Source: Guillardia theta CCMP2712 (taxonomy: Eukaryota > Cryptophyceae > Pyrenomonadales > Geminigeraceae). Taken from it: a stretch of 64,000 nt of DNA. The DNA lies in NCBI RefSeq assembly GCF_000315625.1, contig NW_005434669.1, positions 62,001 through 126,000 on the forward strand, given 5' to 3'. Below the pieces are notes generated by a model, which worked only from the letters and a program-made list of their open reading frames with translations, did not search any database and was not told the origin of the DNA. Shown here piece after piece: positions 10,178-23,400 of the stretch (position 1 is its first letter; the number at the start of each line of letters is the position of its first letter). A program made the translations under genes and the position numbers.

Positions 10178-13100
10178 GCTCTGCTTCCTCGCTTTGCGGT
10201 GGTCTGGAAGGGAGAGTGACGAGTCAGGGGAGCAAGGAGGAGGGAGCGTACCTGTGGAGTGAACTCGAAACCGTATCTGCTTGAGAGTTGCATGAGAAGA
10301 GCTTCGTATCGATCCACCAGCTTCGTCATCTCGTTATGGTTGTACTTGAGGTCTTCGATTTCATCGAAGAATGCCTGTAACGAAATGTTACTCTCCACCC
10401 CCCCCTGCCTTCACCTCGCGCACCGGATCGAAGCAGTTCAGCTCTCCCTTGAGATCTTCGTTCTCTGTCTCCAGGTCTCTGATCTTGTCCCGCAGCTTCT
10501 TCATCTCCTCAAGGTCGCCATGGCTCGACATCTGCCCAGCTGTCTTGGGCAGCCTGCGCATCTCCTCCTCCAGCCGCTGCATGCATTCCTCCGCACGCTT
10601 CTCTGCTAGCCGCAAGTCGCGTCTGCTCTCGTCCCTCTCCTTCTCCAGGGCGACTTTCTCTCGTTCCGCTGCTCTCAGCTTGCTCCTCAACGCCTCTGCC
10701 TCCTCGATTGCCTCCCGCACCCTGTCAGACAAGGCCCCGTCTCCCCCAGCTGACTCCCGAGCTGAGGCCAAGTCGGACTCAAGACGGTTGACTCGCCGGC
10801 TCTTCTCTGTCAATCTGACAGCAAGTCAAGAGCCTTGATTCACTTTCTTCTCGTCCCCCCCTGCCCCTCATCCATACTACCTCCGACTCTCATCACTCCC
10901 TCCTGGTCCATCTCCCGTCCTTCCTCTCCACTCCCCTCCTTCCCTTCCTCTCCTCTCCCCTCCTCCCACAGATCCCGACTTTCCACTCCCCTTTCCCTTC
11001 CTCAACTCCTCACCTGTCCTGAAGGTCTTTGGAGGTCTCTTGTTCCGCTGGAATACAGTCAGCTCTCCTCCTCTGAGCAGGCGGCTGCCTGACCTTTGAG
11101 CTGTCGCTCTAAGCTCCGAACCTTCTCGTCAAGTTTTGCCTTCTTCTCCACCTGCAGGTCCATGAGGACACAGTAGGACGAGAAAGCGCTAGTAAGGAGG
11201 AAGGAGGAGGGGGTGAAAGAGGGTTTGCAGGCATGAGGAGGAGAGGGGAGACAAGAGGGCAGGGCAGGGCAGGGGAAGTCGAAGGAGAGTCGACGACCTG
11301 GTCCTTCATATTCAAAAGTCTTTCGTTGAGCGATGAAATCTCTTTATCCCTCTCTGCCAAAGCCTGAAAGCAGCTCAGTGCACCAACATGACCCGGCGAC
11401 GTGTACAAGCTTCAGACTCTTCGCCTCTCTGTGAAAACAGAGTCAGGGGTGTGAAGGGAAAACAAATGGAATGCTCACCTCACGCTGTCCATGTACTTGA
11501 CGTTGGTTGCACTATTTGCTTTCAAGCTCTCGTTCTCACTGGGAGCAGGAAGTCAGCCTCACATCGAGAATGAAACTCCTCACCGATGAAGCTTCTCCAT
11601 CGCAATCTTCGTCGACCGCACGAATCGCTCCATCTCCTCCTCCTCCTTCGTCTTCTTCTTCCCGGGCTGCTGCAAGTGAGGGGAGCGGGCAAGAACAACG
11701 GACCTCACCTTGGAGTCAAGACCCTCCGCCTTCCCCACAGCAAGAGGAAGCGCCTCCAGCTCCCGAACGCGTCGTTTCCATCGCTCGAGTCGGAGGTCAG
11801 AGTGCTCAGTCTCGAAGCGAAGTCGGACAAGCTCGTTCTGAGCCCCGAGAAGCTCGTTCTCCAAGTTCTCGTTCCTCGTCCTCAGCTCTGCGATCGATGT
11901 CTCGAGGCGCTTCATCTGCATTTGCCCTCAGCGCGAGTACATGGAGGAAGGGGCAGGAAGAAGAGGGAGGTTTCGGAAAGGGGGTTCGAGACTGAAGGGG
12001 AGGGCAGAGGAGGAGCAAGAGACTGAGTGCGTTTAAAGACCTCTCGTGACTTCTCTCGCATGTAGGAATTCTCATCATCGATCGCTCGCAGCTGCTGTGC
12101 TTGCGATTGGTTTGTCTCCTGCAGCTCCTTGATTTGCTTCTCTAGCATGTTCACCGTCTGCCTTTGCTGTTCCACCTTGATCTTCCTGCAACGCTCCTGT
12201 TACTCCCTTCCCACGCTGAGCATCATGTCTTACCCTTCAACGTTGAGCTCTTTCAGCAATTGATCGTTTCGCTCCTCGACCTCCATCACTTTCCTCTCTG
12301 CCTCTCTCACCCTCGCCAGGACTTCGTCGGAGTCTGCGGGCTGTCCGGCACCACGTAATTGAGCTCGGAGCTGCTTCTTGTCCTCTTCAAGGATCTCAGC
12401 TCTCTGCCGAAGTCTCTCGGCTTCTTTCTCCATCCTCTCTTTGTCAACTGCCACCAAGTCAGAGGATGAAGGCAGGAAGAGAAGCTGGAGCACCTGCATG
12501 CTGCTTCTCCAGCGTCTCGTTCTGCTTGCGAGCATTTTGCAAAGAATTTTGCAGCTTCTCAACTTTCGCTTCCAGTCGTTTCTCGGACTCCCACTTTCGC
12601 ATCGCGTTCTCTCTCTCCCCCTCCGCTCCTCCTCGTGCCGGCTCAGGCACTGTGCTCGGCCTCTCGGCCCGGGAAGAAGTCGCTTCTCGGATCTTCTTTT
12701 CCAGCTCTAGGATCTTGCTCGTGTCTTGCTGGGTAGAATTCTCGAGCCTCTTGACAGCCTCCTGGGCTTCTCTCTGCAGCCTCTGCGCCTTCTTGAGGTC
12801 TGTAGCTTGACGGCGGATGGTCGACTCTAGAGACTCTTTCTCCTTGACGAGATTGGAGCTCTTCGTCTGCTCCTCCTCCAGCTGTTTCTTCACATCGCTG
12901 AACCTTGACCTGAGGGACGTCAACTTTGACTCCAGCGCGTCAACTTGCTCTTTGAGCTTCGCCGACTGCGCGACCAGGGCAGCATCCGTTCCATCCCCTG
13001 CGGGACCTCGCATCCCTTCCACCTCAGCCTTCGCCTTCACCTCGGCAGCATCGAGCATTTCCTGTTTGAGCGATGCGATGGCAGATTTCATTTCCTGTCG

Positions 13101-16100
13101 AGAGGAAGATGAGCAGGGGGAGGGGAAGAGACGATGAGATTACCTGCTGCTTCTTGTCCTTCTCTGCCAGCTGATTCTTGAGCTTCAGGACCAAAGTTTC
13201 CAGCACCTGCCATGCAAGGTCAGCGCAAGCGGAGGTATATGCAGAAGAGACTCACCTGACTTGGCTTACGGCCCTCCGACTTCTTGATTTCTTCATCTTT
13301 GATCTTTATCTCCTCTTCCTTCATCTTGAGGTTCTCTTCCAGCCTCTCCTTCGTGCGTGAAAGCTCTTCGTTCCTCCTGTTGAGACTCTGCAGTTCGCCG
13401 TTGAGGGCAGAGATGACCTGATCCTTCTCAGCAAAGATGGCATCAGCATCAGCAGAGGCTGTGCTGTGGAGAATGTTGATGTTTCCATGCCCGGCCGTGC
13501 GAGACCGCAGGTTAGAAAGCGCTTCCTGTGTCTTTGCAGCCAACTTCTCCCTCAGCTCCTCGATCGTCGCGTTGTCCAGCTCCTTCTGGCTCATGTACTC
13601 TTCTCTCGCTTGTCGGAGCTGCTCCTGGTACTTGGTGATCATCTCGTTCTTCCTCTTGTTGTTCTTCTCGAGCCTCTCAATCGTCAGCCTCGCCACCTCC
13701 TGCGTGTGTTGAGCGGCTTCTGTGAGACCTGCCTGACTGTCGCCCATGTCAAACTTCGACTTTACCTCGCTCTCTCCTCGATAGGAAACATCCTCAAGAT
13801 CCTTGTTGAGCCTTTCGATCTCGTCCTCCTTGTCCTTGAGCTTCTCCGTTAGGGCGATCAGCTCGTTTCTCATCGCTATGATGGCTTCATGGTCCATCGC
13901 TCGCGCCTCAGCTGCTGAAAGTTCCGGCGGCACCTCGACCTTACTCTTGGAGGAGTGAGAGGAGGGGACTCTACGTAGCGTTGCCCTGCCCTCCATCGCA
14001 TGAGACATCATCGAGCCCTTCCCAGGCATCATGTCTTCTCTCGCTGCGAGCTCCAGCTCCTTGATCTTGCTCTTCAACGCCTCCATTTCAGTCGCTCTCT
14101 TGGCTTCAGCTCCATCCTTCTCCGCCTGCAGGATTATCACCTGCTCCTCAAGCTTTCTCACTTCCTTCTCATTTTGCTGGCACAAGTGTTCCAGATGATT
14201 CTCACGCTCTTGCATCTGACGGACTTGCCGTGAAAGCCGAAGACTCTCGAGCTTGTAGCTTGTCAGCTCGTCTGTCTGTTGGGACAGGCGTTGGAGCACA
14301 GGCTGCATGTTGGAGCTACCGGAAGCACCGCCAGCTTCCCGCAGCTGCTCCATCAGCTGCTTAGCAAACGCCTTCTGATCGTCCAGCTGCACCTTGAGCG
14401 AGGCCGCCTTGTGCTCAGCATCCTCGATCTTCTTCTTCGCGTCCGTCAGATCTTCTAGAGCCTTCTGCTTCTGGTCCGTCAGGTCTCGCAGACTCTGCGC
14501 CCACTCGTCCGCCTGGTCGAGGGAGATGGAGCCGGCAAGTCGTGCCCTCTGCTCCTCCACTTGGCGCTCAAGGGCTCGAATGGTGTTGTGCGACTCGTCG
14601 GAGATCGAGAAGACTTGACTGCTCTTCTTCTCCAGCATCTCCTCCAGGCGGATCGCGTAATCGTCCATGCGAGCAAGTTCCTTGTCCAGGTTGGAGAGCT
14701 TCGACTTCATCTCGTGGATCTGCCGCTCGCGGTCCATCACCTGCCGCTGCAGAGCTCCAGTCTCTGCGCTCTCATCGGACTCGGAGTGGAGCCGGGAGAG
14801 GCACTGACGGAGGGCGTCAAGCTCCTCCGCATGCGCCATGTGCAGCTCCTCCATTGCCTTCGCCTGATCAGTCGCGAGGTCCGCGATCTCTTGCAGCTGG
14901 CTGACTTTGATGTTGAGCTCCGAGATTTCTCCCTCCTGCGCCTGCATTTTAGTTTTCCACTCCTTGGCCTGCTCGGCGGAGATGCTTCCCTCCATCCTCT
15001 GCCTCAGCTCGTTCTCAGTCTCCTCCAGCTCGTGGATGCGAGAGACGTGCTCGATGGACTCGTCCTCTAGAGCCGCGATCCTCTCCTGGATCCTCAGGTT
15101 GTCCTTCTCCATACTCTGCATCCTCTCCAGCGCCAACTCCGCTCGGCGGACGGCATTTCTCTCGGAGACCTCAAGCTTGATCACTTTCTGCGAGAGAGCA
15201 GCGAGCTGCTGCTGGTTCTGGTTGGAATCTCCTGTTGCCAGCTGCTCCAGGCGGGACTCCAACGACGAGGCCTTCTCGCTTGCCTCCTGCAACTTCACTT
15301 TCATCTCCGACATGTCCTGCTCAGTCCTCTCCGCACGTTTCCTGAACGCCTCCACAGAGGCGCGCTCCAGCAGAGCCTTGCTCTCTCGGCTCAGGATGGC
15401 TTTGTGCTTCTCTTGCAAGATGATGTGATCATACTTCAGCTTGTTCCATTCCTCCTTGCTCACGGTCTCAGTGAACCTTCGCTGGAACTCGTTCAATCTC
15501 CTCTCATCCGCTCTCTTGGTCCTCTCAAGGACGCCAATACGATGCTTCAGCCTTTGTTCTTGCCTCGACATCTCGATCACCAGCTCATCGTATCTGTTCC
15601 TCAGCTGCCTTGCCTCTTCGCTCTTTAGCTTCGCAACTCGATCAGCAGTGTCCTGGTCAGCTTGAATGAGAATCAGGTTCCTCTCCGACTCAATCAATTT
15701 CCTTTTCACATCGTCTGGATGAAGATTTTCAGAGAGGTCTTGAAACTTCCTCAAAGCTGAAAACGCTTTCTTGCTCTCTTGCTCGCTCTTGTCTCGCTCT
15801 GTCGCTAATTTCTTCCGCAAGGCTTCAATCTCTGACTCAAGTCCTCCGACCTTCTGTGCGTATTCTTTGTAGATCAGGAGCTGTTGAGTCTTGATAACGT
15901 CGAGATCTTCTCTGTTTCTCTTCATCTCCTCCTTGCTCTTGGCGAGCTCATCTTCCTTGTTGCCAAGATCATCCAAAGTTTGTATCAAGTATGCGTTCAG
16001 GTTTCCAATCTCCTGATTGAGCTTCTGCACAACTTCGTAAGACTCCTGAGACACGACCTCAGCAGTTTGCAACGACGTTGCCCCTAACGTCGCCTCCTTC

Positions 16101-19100
16101 GACGTCTCTTGCGGAGTCGAAACGCTTCGAGCTGGTTGGAAGGCTACCTGTGTGGAAGCAATGCCAGCATTCATTCTGATCTTCTTCAGTTGATCCCTTG
16201 CATCGTCCCTCTCTGACCTCACTTCCACCAGATCTTCAGTCTTCCGTGTCAAGTCCTCGTTCAACCTGCGGATTTCTGACTCGCGCGACTCGATTCTTTC
16301 CTTTGCAATGTCGTAGAGGTTCTGCAAGTTCTCCAGCTGTTTCTCAAGTTGCGCCACTTTCTTCTTCGGTGCTTCAACGAATTCAACCGTCAGGTCAATC
16401 TGACTCTTGCGCGAGTCTCCGGGAGACGCGTACACCGCATTCCCGTTGCTATCAAGCAGATCAAACCAGCCACTTGTGGATCCTCCCCAAACTTCCTTGT
16501 CCAACTTGCCAAAGTCAGAGACGCGAAGCTCGACTTTGCCGAGCAATTGACTGTCGTCTTGAAGATTTTGGGGTCCGACTTCAAAGACATTCACAACCAT
16601 GACATCTGTATTCCGGTTCTGCACGACGAAACTGAACGACTCGTCGAAGGACGGATTGTTGGTGTTCGACTGCGTCTGGCTCTTTCGAGTGTCTCTTGAC
16701 TGCTTCGTCGAAAGACTCAAGTAGCACCTCTGTCTTGGCAGATTCTTGCAAGACCTTACATGCACCTGAAGGCTAGCTTCGTTTCCTAACTCTCCTTCCC
16801 TTAGCGCCTTGGACAGCTGCTCTACAATATTGTTCGATCCGAACAGCATCGGAGGAGGTACGTAAGACATAGCAGCACGAGACGGTGTCCCCTGCAACAG
16901 CGGCTGGCCCTTGGAAGCTTCTGGCTTCCCCGTGCTAGATCCTCCTGATGGTGTTCGAGTGCCCCGCCCACCTCCCGACTGTGAACCAGCAGCAGTAGAT
17001 GAAGAAGACTGACCATCACCAGCCGGTTGCAAACCTGAGGAAGCAGCTTGAGGAGCAGCTGAAGGAGCAGCTTGAGGAGCAGCTGAAGAAGCAGCTTGAG
17101 AAGCAGCTGAAGGAGCAGCTTGAGAAGCAGCTGAAGGAGCAGCTTGAGGAGCAGCTGGAGGTTTTCCAGCAGCACGGGAGGGCTGGTTTCCTTCGCTGAC
17201 ATCCATAGCATCGGTAGCTGCTGCAGCTTCCTCTGGTAGAGCTTGTTCTTGCACGTAAGGACCAGATTGAGAGAGTTGTTCCATGTAAGCGAACTGCTGG
17301 GAGTAGGCCTGTGACAAGCCATCCTTAAGAGCTTGCAGGTCTTGAATAGCTCCTCGAATCGTATTTTTACTCCTGAGGTCGTCTTCAAGAGCCTCGTTCT
17401 TCTCTAGAGCGTCTGAGAGAGCTTTCTGGGTCTCCTTCAGCTCTCTCTCTTTCTCCTCCAGCCTCTGTTCCAGCTTGCGCACCCTGTTCTTCTCCCCAGC
17501 TGAAGGTCCCGAGTCCATCAGAGGCCCGTCGATCCCACTCTTGAGCTGTTCAGCGAATGCATCGAGCTTTTCAATGTCAGCAGCCGACATTCCGAGCCGA
17601 GCAGCTCGTTCTCCCCGCTGCAGAGACAAATGTCGAAGTTGCGATTTCATCTCCAACCGCTCAGTCTCGAGGGCCTCAACTTCTCGCTCGAGCTGCAAGG
17701 TAGCTGCTTTCGCCTTCTCCAGTTCCATCGCAGTCTTCACCTTGTACGCTGAGATGTCCAGGCGGAAACCTGGTTTGTGATCAGTCCATTCAAGTTCACT
17801 GCCTTGATCGAGCTCGTTGACAGGCAAGAAGTCCACGTTCTTGAGAGAAGGGTCGATGCGCTTTAGCTGATCTCGAAGTAATCTGACCTCTTCGTACAAG
17901 TCTTCGATCTTCCTCCACGACTCATTCAGATCCTTCATACGGGAACTGATCTTTCCATGAGAGGTCTCGAGCTCACGTTTGAGCTCCCTAATCTTACTCA
18001 TTGCATCAGACAAGCCAAAGGTCCCACTCTCGAGCTTGGAAATGTGGCTCTCCAACTCAAGGATCTGGTTTTGAGCATCGGCAAGCTGATTCTCCAGGTC
18101 TGATTTTCTCCTCTCTGCTTCGTTCATCTCCTCTTGACGCGCAAAGAAAGCAGTCCGAACTTCATTCTCACGAGCACGATAATGCATCTGCATCCGTTTT
18201 TCAACTTTCTTCTCTTCTTCAGCAGCTTTGTTCAACTGAGTTCGAATGGTCTTGTTTTCTTTTTGCAGCTGGACGTATTTATCAAGCAGCTCACTCTTCT
18301 CTGATTGCAACTGCTCGATCTGATTCTGCATTTCTTCTCGTCTACGTTCAGCCTCATTGTGCTTCTTCTCAGCTTCCATCTTTCGGATTGTGGACAGCGC
18401 TTTCTGAAGTTCAGCTTCTCGTGCGGCAAGTTCGCCAGCTCTGTGGGCGGACTCTTCCTTCAAAGACTTCACCTTTTGAGAGATCTGCTGCATGAGAGCC
18501 TCGTGGTCTTCTTCCCGCTGATCTTCTCGAACCGTCAACTCCGCAACTTTGTCTCTCAGCTGCCTGTTCTCGGACTCCAGATCTTCTTTTGTCTTCGTGA
18601 CTTTATCCAGAGCTGTTCGAGTGGTTTCCAGCTGCTCACTGACTGACGCACGATCCATTGTGATTAATTCCAGCTCATCTTTCGTAGTTTTCAAGGCATC
18701 TTCAAGTTCGCCATTTTTCTCAGTAATCGCCTGGATTTCCTTGATATACTTGAGGACGTTCTTGGTAGATTTCTGCTTGAGTTCATTCGCTTTTGCGCCC
18801 TTCCTCTGGAGATCTTGCTTTTCTACTGTGAGATCCTCTACCTGAGTCTCCAGCTCCCTGATTTGACTCTTCAGATCATCAAGGTCTCTCCGGGCCTTGC
18901 TCAGTTCAGAGTCCAAATCTTTAGTTTTACCAACCTCGTTTGCCAAGTTCCTCTTTGCAGTATTGAGCTCTTCCTTGGTTGACTCAAGTTGTCTCTCAAG
19001 TATCTTGACTTCTGTGTCTGACCTCAGTGTGGACGATTGGAGAGGAGTATCGCCTCTAGTGCGACTAGCGGCGTTTGTTGTGTACGCTGCTTCCAGCTCT

Positions 19101-19528
19101 TGTGTATAGCTCGACATCTCTTCGTCCATTTCAGCGATTTTCTCCAACTGAATTCGGTTCTCATCCTTCGCTTTCTTCAATTCGTCCTTGGTCTTCTTCA
19201 ATTTCTTCTTCGTGTCGGCATGTCCGTCCTCCTCTTCCTGGAGCTTGACGGATTTGATCTCCATGATGACCTGAGCAAGTTGGAACAAGTAAAGAGCATC
19301 GTCGATTCCCAGTTTCTGTTCTTCCTCAGAAATCTTCCATGAAGAAACAGAGTCAAAGAAGCCTTCTGCTTCGTCCATGAGTTTGTCGCGGAGATCAGCA
19401 TTCTGATTCGAATCTGCTTCTAGGAGCTTTGCAATGAGGTCTTTGTCGTTCCTTAGCTGCTGTACAAGCTGCACATCCACGTTTTTCGTTTTCTTTACGA
19501 AAACAGTCTCGTCTGCTTCTGACGACAT
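10174..19528 (-). CDS. CEP290: CEP290 ortholog, ciliary transition-zone protein, with internal C2 domain
   Basis: Very long coiled-coil protein (about 2,750 aa) of the ciliary gate, where CEP290 links microtubules to the membrane. Exon 1 runs from the ATG at 19528 to a GT donor at 13256, 2,091 codons without an intron; about ten small exons follow. Diagnostic signs: an N-terminal LYLFQLAQVIMEIKS segment, an internal TQQLLIYKEYAQK (human: HQQSLLYKEY) and a C-terminus ELNCFDP then FFDEIEDLKYNHNE (human FDPSFFEEIEDLKYNY) followed by GFEFTPQ. Residues about 776-843 are an Ala/Pro/Gln/Ser repeat. Residues about 918-1055 are a C2 beta sandwich: LQVHVRSCKNLPRQRCYLSL, NNPSFDESFSFVV, LLGKVELRVSDF. That is an addition relative to human CEP290. 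The last exon ends TTAKRGSRA with TAG at 10176-10174. No rival family fits both ends. Confidence 0.9.
17030..17165 (-). repeat. in-frame Ala/Gln/Ser/Pro repeat in CEP290 exon 1
   Basis: A 12-bp unit (GCAGCTTGAGGA/GCAGCTGAAGGA on the plus strand) repeats about ten times and encodes alternating AAPQ, AAPS, AASQ and AASS blocks on the minus strand. It forms a flexible linker directly before the C2 domain. Confidence 0.85.
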
Positions 19529-20454
19529 CCTTGTCTACAGAAGCTCGATCTTTTCAAACGAAGAAAACACCTGTGGAGCAAAACCGTTCAGAAATGCAAG
19601 ACAACCGACAAACCCCACTACACTCGCTACCTCCTTGCAGAATTACTTGGAGATTGATAACACTATTTCTCGTAAAGATGCAACATCTCCACATACTACA
19701 ATTATCTTACCCTCATGCATTCTCGCAACTCAACATTTGAGAGTACTCCAGATAAGACCTCAGTATTGTTATCGTACACTTTCCGCTACTGCACCCAATC
19801 TTACAATGTTCTCCCTCCAGTTTCTTTCTCATGCTCCTTCTGCTCTACCTCCTGATACCCCTGATCCTGCTTCTCATCCTGTCCCTCCTTGCCCTCCTCC
19901 TGCTGCTCCTCCTGCGCCTCATCCGATCACTAGCCAACTTACCCGCCATTATGGCGCCTTCAAACCGGGGGCCCACCCCTGACCCACCCCTGGATTTCCA
20001 TTTGCATTGCGGGGTACTGAATGCCCTGGACAGTGAGCTATGAGAGTAGGGGGTGATAGTTGGTACCTTTAGGGGTAGTGGATCTAAGGGTGGTTTTCAA
20101 ACTCTCGGAGCTACAAGCATGCCTCAGTGTCTCAGCTCAGGATCGACAAATTGTGCTGCCTTATGATTTGTGTAGTAATCTCTCCTGAGGCGGATTTGAT
20201 AGTTCTTTTATTTTAGTTAGAACTGCTACTGCAGGATCTTTTACCCCGATGATGAGTAAAAATGTTCTAACATCGCATGAAGTTTGTTGCATACCAGGAA
20301 GGGGGAGAGGGAGGCATGTGGGGATGGAAAAGAAACAGCAGCAGGCACATTTGAATCATACCACGTACATCACAACAATCTCAATCATATGATGCTCATG
20401 CTGTCATGATCGATTGCATGATGATCATCTCCCCATCTTCATCAAACATTACAG
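19529..20454. other. intergenic region upstream of CEP290
   Basis: No further exon is recognised. 19829-19925 is CT-rich (CTCCTGCT units). 20053-20090 has a GGGGGTGATAGTTGGTACC / AGGGGTAGTGG stretch resembling other intergenic GGGTAGT modules in the window. It holds the divergent promoter space of CEP290 and the PDZ gene. Confidence 0.4.
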
Positions 20455-23400
20455 ATGCAAGTTGAGTTCATAGCTCGCTTTGCAGATGCTTTGGTAATGC
20501 TTCGTTATCAGCTCTCACGCCATCTTCCAGGATGTCGATATCTTGAGGAAGCGAACCTTGTGCATATCGGGTGAACTCGCAAGGCAATCAGCGCAAAGAT
20601 GAGGGATGGGTTCTTAGAGGCCGTTCGTTCAAGGTGACCTTTGGCTTCACGCATGGCTTCTACTTTTACATGTAACCGATCGAAACTGGCAGGAACGCCG
20701 TCTACCAGGAGAGCAGCTCCTTTGTCACGGACAATCAACGTCTGATACAACAGGTCGAGGGCCTCAAGAGGCAACTTCACAAGTACGAGCATGCTTCTCT
20801 CTCAGCTGCTCCAGTTCCCGCGTTGCGATCTGGTCCAGACGAGCTCGAAGACTGCATGAAGCTCTCCCCCCTCCTTTGGCCTCGTCTGGCATTCGGAATG
20901 CTGCAGAAACTACCGCAGATTCAGGATGCAGAGTTCGTTGAAGCGGTGCGAGCAGTCTGTGCTGAAGCGCAGGAGCAGTGGCAACGGGAGGCGGAGGGAG
21001 GGAAGCAGCATGATGGAGATGCGTCTCGCTCATGCTCTCCTGCTTCTGTTGGTGAAGTGATGAACAAGTTCGCTACGCACATGGCCAAGTGCATGATGCT
21101 GCGGGGTGATGTCAACCTGCACATGTTGCAGCGAGGATTGGTAGGAGTACCGTGCATGATATATCCCCTCCTTACACTGCATCGCAGAAACGTTTCAGGC
21201 AGCTCATGCTCGAGATCTGCTGGTCCAGAGCATCTGAGAGTGACCAGACCCTGGAAGCCTCGCAGATGGGGGGGAGAAAGGAAGTTGCACCAAACCTGAG
21301 GGTGCAAATGAGCGGAGAGTATCTAGAGACGCACCAGAAAGTCGCGCAGCTAGAGATGACGCTGTTCAGTACTCAGTCTGAACTCTTCTCTACATACCAA
21401 CAGCTTGCAAAGAGTGGGAAAGAGATCGCAGCGTTGAGGAAACAGCTGTCCTCCTTGCGAGCTGACATGATCATCATGCAGAAGCAGCTGGCAGATGAGA
21501 TCGACCTGTTCAGCCAAGTGAAGGAGGAAAACAAGGTTCAAGCTGAGATCATCAAAACTCACACCATCGTTGCTCAACAGCAGACGGCTCTCAAGGAAGA
21601 AATCGCGCTGCTCTCCGAGGATCTCGCCGCTGCAAACTCAAAGAGCAGCCTACACGAACGGAACCATCACACCGTGACTCAATGTCAACATGAGTACTCC
21701 CTTCTCTGTGATAAGTTGATGTCTCTCAGCAAGAGCTCGATCCACGAGCTTGTCAAGTGCAAGTCTTGTCAGTACGACATCTACAACCTTCAGGCAAAGT
21801 TGCAGAACTTCATCGTGGAGAATCTGTCGCAAGATCAGCAGCAGGTCGTGGAGTTTCTAAAGCAGGAAGTGTTTTCCCTCCTCCTCCGATACGACAAGGA
21901 GGATGCTCAACGGGACCCAGAAGACGCAGAGGTGTCTCTTGACAAGCTCTGGCAGGCGCTGGAAGACATCGAGCTCGATAGGAATCACATTGACAGGACT
22001 TTGAGGAAAAATCTAGCAGATGCAGAAGAGGAGAGCAAGCAGATGTCGGATCGTCTCTACACCAACTCCTCTCTCCGCAAGGAAACTCGTAGCATCTCCC
22101 TCCCCAGCGCACCCAGGTTGTGCCTCCTCCTCCTCCTCCTCCTCCTCCTCCTCCTCCTCCTCCTCCTCCTCCTCCTCCTCCTCCTCCTCCTCCTCCTCAT
22201 GAGTGGTCTCACCTAACCTGCTCCTCGTCCACCAGCTCAGTTTCAGACGGCGACGAAATTCCACGTTATGAGGCAGAGCGACAAGGAGGGATTGGAATGT
22301 CGTTCAGCACTGGGCAGGACGGGAATTTCTACATCATGGGGTTGAGAAACGGCTCGCCAGCTGCTGTTTGTGGGCAGATCAAGGTGGGAAACGAGCTGAA
22401 GGAGAGCTGAGAGGAGGAGATGAGGTAACTGCTCGCTGTCTTTGACAGGCGGGGGATATTCTCCTCAATGTCGATGGGGTCGACGTGGATAGAGCAAGCA
22501 GATCATACGGTGAATGTCATGCTCCTGATGGTGATGGCGATGTTAATTTTAATGTTGATGGTGATGGTGATGGTGATGGTGATGGAGAGAGGATGTTTGT
22601 TATGGGACAAAGCATACATTAGAGAGGTGGCATGTGACATTGTCGATGTCAGGAAAACATCTTTCACAGCTGGACGTTGCGAATCTTCTACGTGGGCCGG
22701 TAAACATCTGGAGATTGTGGAGGAGGAGGAGGAGGAGGAGGAGGAGGATTGGTCATGAAGATAACGATTTGACAAAGGTTGGATCGAAAGTGAGAATGAA
22801 ACTTTCAAGAAAAGCAGGCGAAGGTGAAAAACTACCTTGTCTTTAGACGTCTTCCCCACCTTGCTTCTTCTTTTCTTTCGTTCTGACTTGATTACTTGAA
22901 TAGATGCAGATGACGGTCAGTGATCGATCCATCACTTTCCCCCACTCTCTCTCACTCTTTCATCCCCCTCCTCCATCCTCTCTTGTACGTCACTCTTCCT
23001 TCACCTCCTCCCTCCTCCCTCTTCGTTTCCCCACTTCATTTCTCATTTCTCTAAATTGCCGTTGCATATGCGTCTCCAGTGTCTGGATGTTACGAAGTTA
23101 CTCTCATCAGAGTTCCGCTCGATGGTGTACGGAGTGCAGGTGCAACAATCTCCTTCCTCCCTCCGCCCTCCCCACCTCCCCTTCCCTCCTCCTCCTCTTA
23201 TCTCTCTCCTCTCTCCTCTCTCCTCTCTCCTCTCTCCTCTCTCCTCTCTCCGCTCGCCTCTCTTCTCCTCCTCCCCTTCCTTCTCCTCCTGCTTCCCTCT
23301 TCCCCCACCTCTACACGCTTCCTCGTTCTCTCCTCCGTCTTCCCTCATATCTCTACAGGAGTGAACTCTCCTCGGCACCCCGGCCCATCTCTTCATCGCA

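Noticed and set aside
13437-19342. Many long plus-strand open frames across 13.4-19.3 kb
   Set aside because: They are antisense shadows of CEP290, caused by its Glu/Lys/Leu codon bias, and lack family motifs.
22117-22216. Poly-Leu/poly-Pro/poly-Ser tract in the PDZ protein
   Set aside because: A donor before and an acceptor after the CTC array join in phase, so the repeat is intronic.
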